A DNA stretch of 64,000 bases from Yponomeuta sedellus (Eukaryota > Arthropoda > Insecta > Lepidoptera > Yponomeutidae). Position 1 is the first letter of the stretch. Each line of letters begins with the position of its first letter. The translations under genes and the position numbers were made by a program. The DNA is taken from contig OW203736.1 of the NCBI GenBank assembly GCA_934045075.1, forward strand, positions 5,008,091-5,072,090, read 5' to 3'. Of the stretch, positions 31,466 through 44,500 are shown one piece after another. The notes under the pieces are model-generated. The model was not told the origin of the DNA, did no database searches, and saw only the letters and a list, made by a program, of their open reading frames with translations.

Positions 31466-31773
31466 TCATATGTTCAAACTGCTGGGGCACGGGTCTTTAC
31501 CTGCATCGCAGAAAGGTTAGGCCATACTCCACTACGTGGCCAAGAGCTATCAAGCCTCAAGGCCTCTGACATGGCTCAACGACTGTCATCACATGGCACC
31601 CAGCACCAAGGGCTTCACGTGCCTTGCGAAGCACGGAAGCGCTAGAAAAAATTAAAAATGCCACTAGCGGTAGACACGGGACGTTCACCCATCCTGCACT
31701 TGACCGCGCCTTTTATTGCTTAACTCAAGTGGTTGATTTGAATCACTCGGTTTGACTAGGCCACGAGCGCTTC
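31466..31773 (+). repeat. F370 repeat, degenerate copy
   Basis: It lacks the first bases, has deletions around CACTACGTGGCCAAG, and ends GGCCACGAGCGCTTC. It is more diverged than the other copies. Confidence 0.8.
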
Positions 31774-32310
31774 AATAAGCTCTTTAATATTGGAGGTGGT
31801 ATATGCACATGTATTGGCCAGTTATAATCTTATCCCAGTACATGGCTGACACCGATTTGAATATCGCTAGGATACCATTGTTTGTTGTGATGTGAGACAC
31901 TTGCGAAAAATACATCAACCGAGCAACATCTAGCGTTTTACTATCATATCCACATTCAGCTAGCAGGCTGTAATATAGTCTACAGTCCTTGTTTACAACA
32001 ATATTTAATACTATTAACAAGATCTGCAAAAAGCAATTCCCACACCTCCCCATTCTCCTGTTCACGATGAGTGTGCAGTAATCTGCATTCGTTTAAGCAA
32101 CCACCTATCTCCGGTATCTCGGGAAGCGATCAGTGAGTCGGTTATCGCCGCTGTCAGACCGACTAAGATTGAACACCGGTCTGCTAAAGTATCCCCTGGT
32201 GTTTGTAACTGTTTCTTGCAGTTTCTACACGGCGTGGTGGAGAAATATCATCATTCTTACTTCCTTCTAATTCGTAATTTTCATGTGGCTGTTGTATATA
32301 TAGTTTTTTT
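31774..32310. other. Intergenic, one unrecognised ORF
   Basis: The - strand frame 31784-32065 (93 codons, includes LLAECGYDSKTLDVARLMYF) has a protein-like composition but I do not recognise a domain. It may be a scrap of a transposon or retrogene. No call of function. Confidence 0.3.
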
Positions 32311-32334
32311 TTTTAAATTAGATTGTATACGTGA

Positions 32335-32449
32335 CCGGCGTCCGTGGATGCAGCGACTTATGAACGTTGACGAAGCGAAGGTGATCTGTCAGGATCGTGG
32401 CAAGTGGCAGTTCCTGGTCTCTGCCTACCCCTCTGGGATACAGGCATGA
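32335..32449 (+). pseudogene. C-terminal end of a non-LTR RT protein (ATGT-tail family)
   Basis: It encodes WMQRLMNVDEAKVICQDRGK, then WQFLVSAYPSG and a stop at 32447-32449. This is the C-terminal signature of a family of lepidopteran endonuclease-RT proteins (RTE-like, by memory of the family). A better-preserved copy is at 63469-64000 (-); short ones are at 32766-32826 (+) and 33692-33755 (-). The GAGGTTATGTATG tail leads into the microsatellite. Confidence 0.7.
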
Positions 32450-32688
32450 GGTTATGTATGTATGCATGTATGTATGTATGTATGTATGTATGTATGTATG
32501 TATGTATGTATGTATGTATGTATGTATGTATGTATGTATGTATGTATGTATGTATGTATGTATGTATGTATGTATGTATGTATGTATGTATGTATGTATG
32601 TATGTATGTATGTATGTATGTATGTATGTATGTATGTATGTATGTATGTATGTATGTATGTATGTATGTATGTATGTATGTATGTAGG
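32450..32688. repeat. Microsatellite (ATGT)n, about 58 units
   Basis: Nearly pure ATGT units from 32455 to 32686 with one ATGC variant at 32462-32465. It is the expanded tail of the retrotransposon end just upstream. Long frames on both strands (IHTY and VCMY repeats) are artefacts. Confidence 0.95.
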
Positions 32689-32765
32689 TACTCGTACAAT
32701 TTAACCTGCTCGGAACTGTCAAAAATGTACATATTTTGCCACTTCCGAAACGTCTCCATGCGCAA

Positions 32766-32826
32766 CCCGTGGCAAGTGGCAATCCCTGGTCTCTGCCTAC
32801 CCCTCTGGGATACAGGCGGTTATGTT
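32766..32826 (+). mobile_element. Second ATGT-tail 3' end, very short
   Basis: CGTGGCAAGTGGCAATCCC to CTGGGATACAGGCGGTTATG, the last ~60 bp of the same family, 80 bp after the microsatellite. Confidence 0.6.
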
Positions 32827-33397
32827 ATGTAGATTGTATACGTCCTGTTCCGTTGTGAAGTTATAGTTGCAATGCCACTTGCTAACTGTGAAGGATAATG
32901 TGGTAAGGAAACCTGAGTGTCGGAGGTGTTCAAATATCTCAGCGCTTGAAATTGGCAATGTCAGAGAGAGAGAGAATATGGGCTTAATGACCACCGGTGC
33001 CCAGCACGGAATGCGTCCTCAATCTCAGATACTCAATTGTATGGGCTTAGGGATAAAGAACGACTGGCCCATCACAAGAATCCACTGGCTGCTGCACTGC
33101 TTGATACCAGACACAATGTCAGGCGACTGAGGCGAAAACACGTCATTGATGACGAAGCTACTGAGGATGTTTAGTCAAAAATTCAATGACTATATATACT
33201 TCTAACGCCAGATCTACCCAGAAACCATCTGATTAAAGCCAAACAAGGGCTGATGGCACATACAGAGAAGTGAAAAAAAAAATCTCGGATACTCAGGTAC
33301 AATCACGATGTTTTCTTTCACCGTTAGCGGGTGGTATTGCTACGATAACTTTACAACGGAACAGGACGTATACGATCTACATAACATACCATTAATT
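32827..33397. other. Repeat mosaic without a gene
   Basis: It contains the GTGAAGG-type block near 32886 and its reverse near 33305 (GATGTTTTCTTTCACCGTTAGCGG). GATTGTATACGTCCTGTTCCGTTGTGAAGTTATAG (32831-32865) reappears in reverse at about 33351-33384, so 32831-33384 is bounded by an inverted repeat. The 87-codon frame at 32867-33130 has no domain. Confidence 0.5.
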
Positions 33398-33666
33398 ATA
33401 AACCTATTTAGAGGCTAAAAATTCCACCCATGCCGGGATTCGGACCCGCGACCTCGGGCTATCCGTGCCAGCGCTCTTTCCAACTGAGCTAATGGGCGAC
33501 TCACTGGCATCTGTGAAATTTCAAACCTCTTTACAATAATCTCTGTATTACGTACAGGCAGCTCTTAATAGCTTTTTAAAATTGTCCTTAGAACGGGTTA
33601 GTGCATTAAAAAGAATATAAAAATGCAATTATCATTACAATAATCTCTGTATTACGTACAGGCAGG
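33398..33666 (-). repeat. SINE-A, reverse, rearranged
   Basis: Reverse tail and core from CCTATTTAGAGGC to ACTGAGCTAATGGGCG, then the reverse leader (CAATAATCTCTGTATTACGTACAGGCAG). A forward tail scrap (TTTTTAAAATTGTCC to GTGCATTAAAAAG) interrupts it at 33570-33618, and the leader block is repeated at 33636-33665. Confidence 0.75.
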
Positions 33667-33691
33667 CATACCTTTAATTAACGTTTATATT

Positions 33692-33755
33692 ATTAACCTC
33701 ACGCCTGTATCCCAGAGGGGTAAGGAGACCATGGACTGCCACTTAACTTTTACAT
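33692..33755 (-). mobile_element. ATGT-tail 3' end, reverse, short
   Basis: AACCTCACGCCTGTATCCCAG, then AGGGGTAAGGAGACCATGG, the reverse of the last ~60 bp of the SAYPSG-encoding family. Truncated. Confidence 0.6.
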
Positions 33756-34085
33756 GCTTTTACTATAACTTTGTAACGGTGCAAACTCTTTACACCATTT
33801 TTTTAAATTCTTTTTCTATCTATCATTTTCAAATATTGAAACTATGTCACACATTTCGAAATTTCCCTCATTTTTCATCATTACCATTGACTAGATCTGA
33901 CTATTTTGTGTATGTGTATATTTTGTTAATTATTTATGTATTTATGTATAATATTATTTTTTTTTATTTACGTAAATTACTTGTATGTAACTATTGATAA
34001 CTTTATTTATTCAAACTGTTATTGAGGCATGTATTTGGAACCTCTGAAATTAATGTCTCTATTTTTTTTTTGTACATCTACTTCA
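33756..34085. other. AT-rich stretch, no gene
   Basis: T-rich; an 88-codon frame has low-complexity hydrophobic content and no domain. Confidence 0.4.
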
Positions 34086-34104
34086 CCTGTATTAATCTAA
34101 CTCA

Positions 34105-34213
34105 TCCGAAGGTTGTCTGGAAGAGATAACTTTTAGTGATAAGGCCGCCTTCTGTACTCTTAGATTAAGAAATATCTGTGTAATTTCTATTTTTATGTCC
34201 AATAAAGTGTTCT

Positions 34214-34214
<1 letters not shown>
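34105..34214 (+). mobile_element. CTAT-tail non-LTR 3' end
   Basis: CCGAAGGTTGTCTGGAAGAG, GTGATAAGGCCGCCTTC, TGTACTCTTAGATTAAG and CAATAAAGTGTTCTCTATC. It is almost the same as 8290-8398 and also leads into a large tetranucleotide array. Confidence 0.75.
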
Positions 34215-35363
<1,149 letters not shown>

Positions 35364-35494
35364 TACCTGCTTATCCGTTTGTATCCAGTTTTCTGTATTA
35401 TAATAAAATAAACAGTAGAAATAAAGCAAAAGTTAAAGTCGTTCCAGTTTTATAATTTACTTATAAAAGTTTTACAACACGATAGCTTCACCTA

Positions 35495-35592
35495 ATTACA
35501 AAACTTAGAAAGCAATGTCATTGGTACATGCCGGGAGATTTGAATCCACTAACTCCCGATTGAAAAGACGGTGTTCTACCGTTTCGCTATAA
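35495..35592 (-). repeat. SINE-B, reverse fragment
   Basis: ACTTAGAAAGCAATGTCATTGGTACATGCCGGG, then ACTCCCGATTGAAAAGACGGTGTTCTACCG. Same layout as 2316-2431, with a degenerate box B. Confidence 0.55.
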
Positions 35593-37178
35593 TAATCATT
35601 AATTAATAGTACATTACACAACTAGGGTGGTAATACAAAGAAAGGCCGAGATCGCAGAAGTTTGCGGCCCGATCTGCAAGCGAGGGACGTAAATATGCGA
35701 TCGAGAGCTTTCTTTATTACCTCCCGTGTTGTGTACATCTTTTTATGTCTACACTTGGCCAGAAAGCGGCTTTTTCCGTATGCGCAGCGTGCGTATTGCC
35801 AGGTGTGGCATAAATTCTATTTACACATTAGTTTTGTATCAGTACTGAGGAGTAATGCCCTCAGTAGTATGGTGAGTATATTAATCTTTATTCGGCATTG
35901 AATATTATTATTTTTAAGGTTCATAGAAGGCAACGTTCTTGACTCACCTGTTAAGAATCTCATCCCAACAAAAGAGCAGAAAAAGCACTAATAAAAAGAA
36001 GAACCATTGTTACGTTTTCGAAAACTTAAGTTTTATTATAAAAAACTTTTTTAAATACAGCCATCTATATTGGTATACTTGAACCATTTGTAATATTTTT
36101 CAAGTCAGGGCTTAGAATAGTTCTGGTAAGTGCTGAAAGATGACGCTTTCAGTTTCAAAATCGCGCCATCTATGCAAAATTATTCAAACTAATTCAAGTT
36201 TAACCTAGAGTTTCACAACACCTCCTGGCCAAGGACTTGTCGTAGTTCGATTTTTTACCGCTAGATGGAAATAACAAAAGTTCTTTTGTTCCAGATGTCT
36301 TTGTTGGCAATTCATCCAAAATAGGCCTATATTATAAATATTTTTTTGTGTTTTACAAGTAACTATAAAAGTTGAAATTATAGATATAATATTAATTTAT
36401 AGACTACATATTAGTTAAGCTTTTATTCAGTATATGATAATAAAAAAAAAGTTTCTTTTAAAAAAAATGGGTACCTAGCATTTCATGTAAAAAATTATAC
36501 TTACCTATATGTATTTTTTGTCTTGTGATAATATATGATACAGTGATAACTCCGTTACTCACAATTTGCCCTCTTTGGATACATTTGGATACTCGATCTG
36601 TGTTTGAGTAGGTACCTACGTTTCGAGTGGTTTATTATGAGGTCTAAGTGGACTGCTCATCTTGGCTCATTCCAGACCACTTAAATGTTGGAGAGCCCTT
36701 CTCCTTGGCCTCCGGAGAAAATACAATTTTTCATTATTTTCACTCCCCTTCCTTTACTTATGCATAAAAAATCTTGTCTTCTTGTACGACGTAGGTAAGT
36801 AGATTTATAGGTACCTAGTACTACCTACATAGTATGTAAGGAAAAAAGCGGGAAAAAAGCAAAAAGTGTTTTAGAAAGAGTTTATAAAGAAGTTGTAAAA
36901 AAACTCTTTCTAAAATACTTTTTGCTTTTCTTTCCCGCTTTTTAACATACGGAGTTCACGAAAAAGGTCAACAACATACTCCAATAAGGTCAACACCCTA
37001 ACCGGCCAACGCGATGCTTGAAAAAAAATAGACACTGAAAATAATTTTCAAAAAGAAAAGAACGGCGTTGTCATGGAAACGAAAATATAACAAGAGAAGA
37101 CGTGGCGAAAAAACGACGGTTTGACGTGTGTCCGCAGTTTTTTGTCTTGAAAAAATTGAATATTGCAAAAAATAAAAG
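35593..37178 (+). other. Upstream region of the zinc-finger gene
   Basis: The 79-codon frame at 35662-35901 is unrecognised. A foldback element lies at 36833-36950 (separate entry). The last ~200 bp before the ATG (GTTGTCATGGAAACGAAAATA, GACGTGGCGAAAAAACGACGG) are the probable promoter and 5' UTR. I see no clear TATA box or initiator. Confidence 0.4.
36833..36950. repeat. Foldback element, arms about 50 bp
   Basis: GTATGTAAGGAAAAAAGCGGG at 36833 pairs with CCCGCTTTTTAACATAC ending at 36950. Inside, GCAAAAAGTGTTTTAGAAAGAGTTT pairs with AAACTCTTTCTAAAATACTTTTTGC with one mismatch. The loop is about 15 nt. It lies about 230 bp upstream of the zinc-finger gene ATG. Confidence 0.8.
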
Positions 37179-38579
37179 ATGTTTTCCGACGACGAAATAA
37201 AAGAAATTCCTGCGGGTACATTCTCAAGGCCAGGCGACGAGATAATTAGGTTCGATTGTCGATTATTTTTTCACGTTTAATTAAATAAATGACAATAAAA
37301 TCGGAACCAAATGGATGTCATGTTATTTCTAATTTGTTTTGTGCTACATACAAGTTGTTTAATATATTGTTTTTTTTTTCAGTATTCGCGAAGTGTGTTT
37401 GGATGACAAGTTTGACAAGAAGGATTTAGGGTTCAAAAGTGAGCCACTGCTCTCAAGCTCCGGCAGAAATGACGTAAGTTAAATTGAATTATTTTCGCAG
37501 GGTTCCGTAGGTTCATATTATGGAACCGTTAGTTTTTTTTTTACTATTGCTGGTACTGTACTTAGTTACGTGCGAGCGACATTAAAACAAAAATTAAAGC
37601 TTGACCTGCTGTGGACTAACGTAGTTTACATTAATTTTTGGGTTAGGGCGCTACGCGGTGCCATAAGAAGCGCCACCAATGGAATAAAAACCTTTTTTTA
37701 ATACGCTTTTTTTCGAAAAGTGAACATCATAAAATCTTAACTGTGACAACTATTTTTAGAACCTTAGAACCTAATTTTTTTTTTAACATTTACATACAGG
37801 CACATACATTGCTTCTGGCCCCACACTAGGATACCCTGTGTCGTGGGAACCAGAAACAACGACATCACAAACATCCAAGACCTTGACTTTTTTTTTTGTT
37901 TCCAGCCGGGATTCGAACCCAGGACCTCTTGCATGGTAGGCAGACGCGCTACCGCTACGCCACAGAGGTCGTCGACCTAGATATTTATATGATTTTGTCT
38001 ATTGCTTAACTCGCTCCTCTCCTAGTTAGCATCGCGTAGTGCCTTAAGAGGGCCCATCAAAGAGCAATTCTCGGACAAAAGTAAATACCTATTGGTTTTA
38101 ATTAAAAAACGGATAGCCAGAGGTCGCGGGTTCGAATCCCGGCATGAGTGGAATTTTTGGACTTTAAATACTTAGGTTTTTAAAATTGTCCTTAGCACGG
38201 ATTAGTGCATTCAAAAGAATATAAAATAGAATACAAACAACATGATCTCAATGACTCCAAATCCGCACCAAATTCTTATGATATTTATGATATTCTTTTC
38301 CTGTACAATGAAGCACCCAAAAGTACCTACCTTTGTATAGTGCCGAATCCCATCAAAATACACACAGCCACTACGCGTGACGTCACCCTTTTTTCTATTC
38401 GCCTATCTCTCCCCCGCCAGTTCGACGTGTCTCGGTCCCTCTTCCGCGAAGACTTCCTCTCGCCTCTCTACGAGCAGCAGGCGCGGTTCGCGTGGACAGA
38501 GGAGGACGGCAATATCGCCTCCCTCGTCTCCGAGCCGGGGTTCGGGACCACCTTCGGGAAAGAGCTGAACGAGATAAAG
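37179..38579 (+). CDS. Zinc-finger gene, exons 1-3 (N-terminal region)
   Basis: Exon 1 (37179-37249) starts [20 protein letters not shown]. Exon 2 (37383-37473) continues with [20 protein letters not shown]. Exon 3 (38421-38579) encodes [20 protein letters not shown] and ends [11 protein letters not shown]. Exon 3 is strongly GC-rich, unlike the rest of the gene, with G/C at most third positions. The exon 1 donor (AG/GTTCGA) is weak. No domain recognised; the region is acidic. Intron 2 holds a SINE-C and a SINE-A scrap. Confidence 0.8.
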
Positions 38580-41500
38580 GTACTAGTAGGTATTGGTCAA
38601 ATTCCAGGTGATGGCTGACCGTAGGGGTCAAAAAAATATACTCGTGAAAAACTTCTGTTCCTGTGCCTGGTCGCAATTTAACGCATAATATGCTTTCATA
38701 TAATATGAAAGCATAATATGCTTTCCCTACTTTTGTAAGAAAATTGAGTCATGTGTCGACATTCAAAGTTATTGATGGCATACGTGGAATCTTATATCAT
38801 ATAGGTGTATGTATTTGGATTAGATTAAGATGATATTTTGAGAAAAGATGCTGTGGACTTTCTTTTCTGGCTGCCTTTTTCATCTGTACACTTCGCCCCT
38901 AAAGCACTGGCTTATATTTTAAAACAGAATGCAAATTCTTTAACATTGATTTTCGAGTCCTGCGGTTTTCGAATTTCGCTGAAGTATTGTTACTCTAGGA
39001 TAGTGTTACTCTAGACAAGTGACTAAGCTTTCGGCTCTAGAATGGTATCAGAGAGAAAGAGAGCGCTAAAGAGAGATAGATTGTTTGCGACGCTAGATAC
39101 AAAGAGACCGTTGCAATACCAGAATGTTAGTAGAGTGAGAAAGCGAGTTGACCTGCGACACTAGAATGTCACTAGAGTGAGAGAGCCGTTCGACGATGAA
39201 AAAGCGGCGTGTGGTAGCGACATGACAGAAGAGGACGGAAACATCGCCGCTCTAGTCTTCGAGCCGGGGTCTGGTCTGGACCAACGACCACCTTGGGGAA
39301 GGAGCTGGAAACGCAGAGCGAGATAAAAGTAATAACACAGGTTAGAAAGAGGTAGAGAGTTGGCCTGTGGTGCTAGAACATCACTAGAGAATGGCTTGAC
39401 TCAAGAGAAAAATTATACCTTCGGCGGGAGAATGTCACCATAAGCGGGAGTCGGCCTGCAGTGAGCTTTCATCATTACTATCCAAAAACGTCTTGGAACA
39501 TGATATTTGCCATAGGAACCCTAACTATAAGCTATTTATTCGTTTATCTCTGGATATGTAGGTACCTATTTTTTTACATGTTTATCCAATGATTTCAAGC
39601 AGGCCGCTCTAGACTATTTATTTACTCTGACAACCAAACTCTCAAGTCTTTTTGATTGCGCTGATAAACATTCAGAGACAGAGTAGCTTCTTCTTCTTCA
39701 GGCTGCATTAGTCTACTGCTGGACACAGACCAAAAAACTAGGTGACCCCGCAAACGTGGTATATTAATTACCCTGCGATGAATTCTCATATTCTCTCTTA
39801 ATTTCATTTCATAAAATTCGGTAAAGACACGGAGGAGATTGACATCAAACACTATGAAACGATATTTTTATATATTAGATAAGCAGGAGCTGCTGCATCA
39901 AACTGTGTATAATTTGTCAGCAGGAAGCCGATACCTCTTCCCATTCCTCGCTGCTCAGCCACAGCATATCTACGATGGACCTGAGCCAAAAGTCTTACTC
40001 CGAGCTCAATGTTGTCTCCTCCACCTCGTCTGGGAGCGGGATCCGTTCAAGTAAGTTAGGTATAGTAATTTATTTATTAAATTTTAGGAAAACATGCAGC
40101 AATTCCGCCCATGCCGGGATTCGAACCCGCGACCTCTGGCTAACCGTACCAGCGATCACCCAACTGAGCTAATGGGCAAGTGCCGGCATCAGCGAAATTT
40201 CTTACCTTTTTACAATATTCTCTGTATTATTTACAGGCAGCAACATCTGACTGAAGTAATTTGCATCACTTGCAGCCCCGAGTTAGGAAAATTAGGATTG
40301 TTAGTGACTTTGCAGTTAGGTTTTACATCAGAATGATATCGCTGTACCCACATGATTTTTTACCGCCAAAGGACGGAATTTTTAGCTTCTAAATAGGTTT
40401 TTCATGTCTCCGTCTATGGTTGCCTGGAAGAAATTGCTTTTAGTAATAAGGCCGCCATTTGTACTATATTTTTATCTAGGTTCTGTTACTGTAATTTCTG
40501 TGTACAATAAAGAATATTCTATCTATCTATCTATCTTTTTAAAATTGCAGAAAAATAGATACATACTGCCTATAACTATGACCTTAAAATGAGTTTTCAC
40601 ATAATACTTGTGCAAGTAGATATTCTAAGCTACCAAGCACCGATAATGCACAAGAATGTTTTAAGCATTAGCCTACTTTAACTTACTTGCATACCCAGAA
40701 TTAGCCTACCTTGTATAGGCAATATTAGCGTCCCATATATACAGATTCGTTATCAACCCTTGTATGTCCCCACTGCTGGGGCACGGGTCTCTTCCTGCAT
40801 CGCAGGAAGGTTAGGCCATACTCCACCACGGGGGCCAAGTCCGGGTTGGTGGAGGATTGTAAGACAGTGGCGGGCCTTACTGTCAGAAGTTATCAAGCCG
40901 CCCATAAGGCCTCTGACATGGCTTAACGACTGCCATTATATGTATGACAGCCGGCACCAACGGCTTAACGTGCCTTGCGAAGCACGGAAACGCTCGGAAA
41001 AATGCCACTAGCGGTAGTCACGGGACGCTCACCTATCCCGCACCTGACCGCTTCTGTTGTTGCTTAACCAAGTGATTGATTCCAATCACTCGGTTCGCCT
41101 AGGCCACGAGCGCTTCATATACAGATTATTGGCCGCAATTTAAGATATTGGTTGTTATATTTGGATAGAAATTATTTGTTTGGTGGATATTCTCGACTTT
41201 TTGAACCTTTTCAACAAGGTCCCGTTCTGATTGTATCCCGCCGCTAGATATGACGCTCGAGAAGGCCAAGTCCAGCCAGGCCAACTGCAAAGTGGACAAG
41301 GCCGACCCGCGCACGCGCTTTCATTACGTCAAGTATCTCAACCGGCAGGGGAGGACCGTCAAGCTGTGGGAGTGCGGCATTTGTAAGTGTCTGATCTTTA
41401 TGGTAATCTATTAGGTACTTATTCATCATCAGTCCTTTGCTACACACTGCTGGGTTTTTATAGGTCTTTTTAACCCAAATGCCATCTCACGATGCCTCGC

Positions 41501-44500
41501 CATCCGCATCGACGGATCTTCTGTTTTCTCAATAATATCGTCCGTCCATCGTCCGACCACAGTCCATCGTTTGTTCTCGGCCGCTACCTACTCTGTGACT
41601 GCCCCAGTCTACCATTCTGTACTTATGTGTAAATAAACTGCGCCATTCATTACCCGCTGCTATGTACAGTAACCTGTGTCTACTTTACCTCGATTCTATA
41701 GTGTTAAGGCTAGATATTTTAATACTCAGTCGAATTTTCCAATTGGTAATATCTTCAAACTTATTAGTTTGTCACTGCCTATGTGATCATTTGAAAATAT
41801 CCCTTTGGTCTATCCTAATTAACTAATCCAATTCCTGGCAAATGCTTCATTCGTTCATTTATTGCTAAAAGTTACATTTTGCAGTTTCTAAATTAATTAG
41901 CATTGTGTACTTTAGTGTTCTGTAGTACCAAGAAGATTCTTTATTCTGGGAAGTCAGGTACCTATAGATTATTTGTAACAAAACACGCTTCATAATGCAA
42001 AATTGTTTTCCACATTTTACTATTTTCGCCAGCGCGTTGTTTTTTAGTGTGCCCCCGAATATGTTACGTTGCATCTTGTATTACAAATTATCTGTATCCG
42101 ACTGTATTCAGTCTGTCTTCAGTTTTTCTTCAAGAATTTCTACTAAGCGGTTTACTATTGACAGGCAGCCGAGAGTTCCAACACCAGTACACGTTAATGC
42201 GCCATCTTCCGACACACACGGACGAGCGGAACTTCCATTGTGACAGCTGCGGCAAGAGCTTCCGGCAGCTGTCGACGCTGAGCCAACACCGCGCAATTCA
42301 CTCGGCGGAGAGGCCTTACGCCTGCGAAGTCAGTATTTAGACATTAAGAAGATACTGGGTGATTCAGATAGATCTGAAACTAAGAGGGTGTTCTCGTCAT
42401 CAATACGAAATTGGAATATTTCCAGTAACAAGTGAATTTACTAATGATACTTTCAACATTTTGGATTTAACTTCCAGCTTTCAGCAGCTACTTTCATAGA
42501 AAATTATTATCATTGAATTTGATTTAAGTTAGGAACATCTGTTGCTAACTTAGACAACAAAGACTTTGTTAACGGTACTCCAGGTGAATAAGCTCCTAAC
42601 GAATCTTGAAACTTACAATGGTTTACAATTGTAAACGGTGGTTAAGTTCATACTACTATCTTTATTGTAAGGCTGGTGCCCTGTCTTGGTACATATTGCT
42701 GCTTATATAACTTACTTATTAATATCTTATAGTCGTCATCCTCCATTTCCTTTCCGTTATCCACTTTCCTTACTTTTCAGGTATGCCACAAAACCTTTAA
42801 CCGCGTGTCAACCCTGATCTCCCACCGCAAGACCCACTCCAACCAGAAACCTTATAAATGCCACATCTGTCCCAAAGGATTCCATCAGAAAGGTTGTGCT
42901 CTCAATTCCCCTCATTCCGTATTCTTCTCCTTTTACAAAATAGATAAAGTGTTCCGTAAGTGAAGTCTAACTTTAGAAGCTTGGCAGTCGATACTCGTAA
43001 TGATCTGAAGAATTGTTTGAAGAAGTTTTTCTCTTGAATGTCGGTAAAGGAATTTGGTGTTAGATCTCATAGCGCACAAATATTTTACAATAAAAATACC
43101 TACGCCTAGAAAAACGATTTATAGCAGGATGCCTAATATCCCACTTGGTTACTTTTATCAATACTTCGAGTTGGATGACTGTATTTTGCCCAAGTATCTA
43201 TAAAGCTTATAAGCTTTCCATTAAATTATCTCTCTGGTACTTTTATGAGTTTTGATGACCTTGAGCACATATTTTCGTTGATATAAGAAATATTCCCAAT
43301 TTTAAATGTGTTTCTTTTTCAGGAAATCTACGAAATCACCTTTTTACACACACGAACGAGCGGCCTTACAGATGCAACATCTGTAACAAAGGCTTCAACC
43401 AACAGTCGAACCTTGTGTGCCATAAAAACAAGGTAAGTAAACCACAATGGCTTTAAAAAGCACTTATGGAGACTATAAGTCATACATTGGTTTGAAACTC
43501 TAATTGAGCCTGTAAGTTATTTTATTGTACATTAATCCAATAGGTTTATATACTCACTAACTTAAGCCGACTATTCACTCTTGCTCTTTGGGTTCATTAA
43601 CTCCATCATCATAATCAGCCGGTGTGAGTCCACTGCCAGACATAAGCCGCTCCTAAGACCCGTCACAAAGCCCTATCTTCGGCTCTCCTCTTCGTTAGCT
43701 CGTCTATGGGTAAGATGGGAAATATTATGCTGGGAAATATATGTTTGTCAGTGCGCAACAGTCATCGTTCATTAGACGTATTATTACTGCCAAGCCAAGC
43801 AAAGATAAACTGAATAATGTGTACCTCCATTACTTTAATGTTAAATATGCTTGTGGTGAAGATAAAGATAAAAATATTGATGTGTGAAACAGGCACAACA
43901 AAGTTGATTTGTTTTTTTTTATTTACGTATTTTTTGACATATTATTTTCAGGCTCATACCGATGAGAGTTGTGGAGTCAACTCAACCATTTCAAACGAGA
44001 CCTCTTCAAGGGAGAAATCCACTCCGCGCATCATCAGAGCTGCTGCTGAGAATAAACCAGATTTTAGCATGTAAGCGCTGTAATTTTAGATTAATTCACA
44101 CACGTCAAATTTCTGTCACAATTGAATGTACATTAATCCGTATCGCTTTTATTAGCAACATTGAGTTTTAAGAAGACCTACTTAAATTTCCCTACTTAAA
44201 ATTTAATGTGGTCAAGTTGACAGCAAAATTTAACTCGGTTTTGAATCTTGTTGCTTATGAGTATGTAGAACTATATCGCCGTAGTTGCCAACATCACGAA
44301 GCGTTATGTTTAGTCACATAGTAAAAAAACAATTACAGATCACAACATTCACAACTAGTCCTAATTATTTCCTTGTTGCATAAATATAGCTTGTAATTTT
44401 TTATCTTACAAGAGTACAAAAAAAAACAGACCAATTGCTAATAACTGATAACTGATAAAGCTATCAGTTATTAGCTTTCTCCCTTATTTATTTCTTTATT

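Noticed and set aside
32318..32832. Overlapping frames of IHTY and VCMY repeats on both strands
   Set aside because: They arise from the ATGT microsatellite and lie on both strands at once.
38395..38676. 93-codon - strand frame opposite exon 3
   Set aside because: Shadow frame of the GC-rich exon 3; the + strand frame has proper splice sites and fits the neighbouring exons.
39839..40054. Frame ending [17 protein letters not shown] over exon 4
   Set aside because: It does not join exon 5 in phase; the [12 protein letters not shown] frame does.
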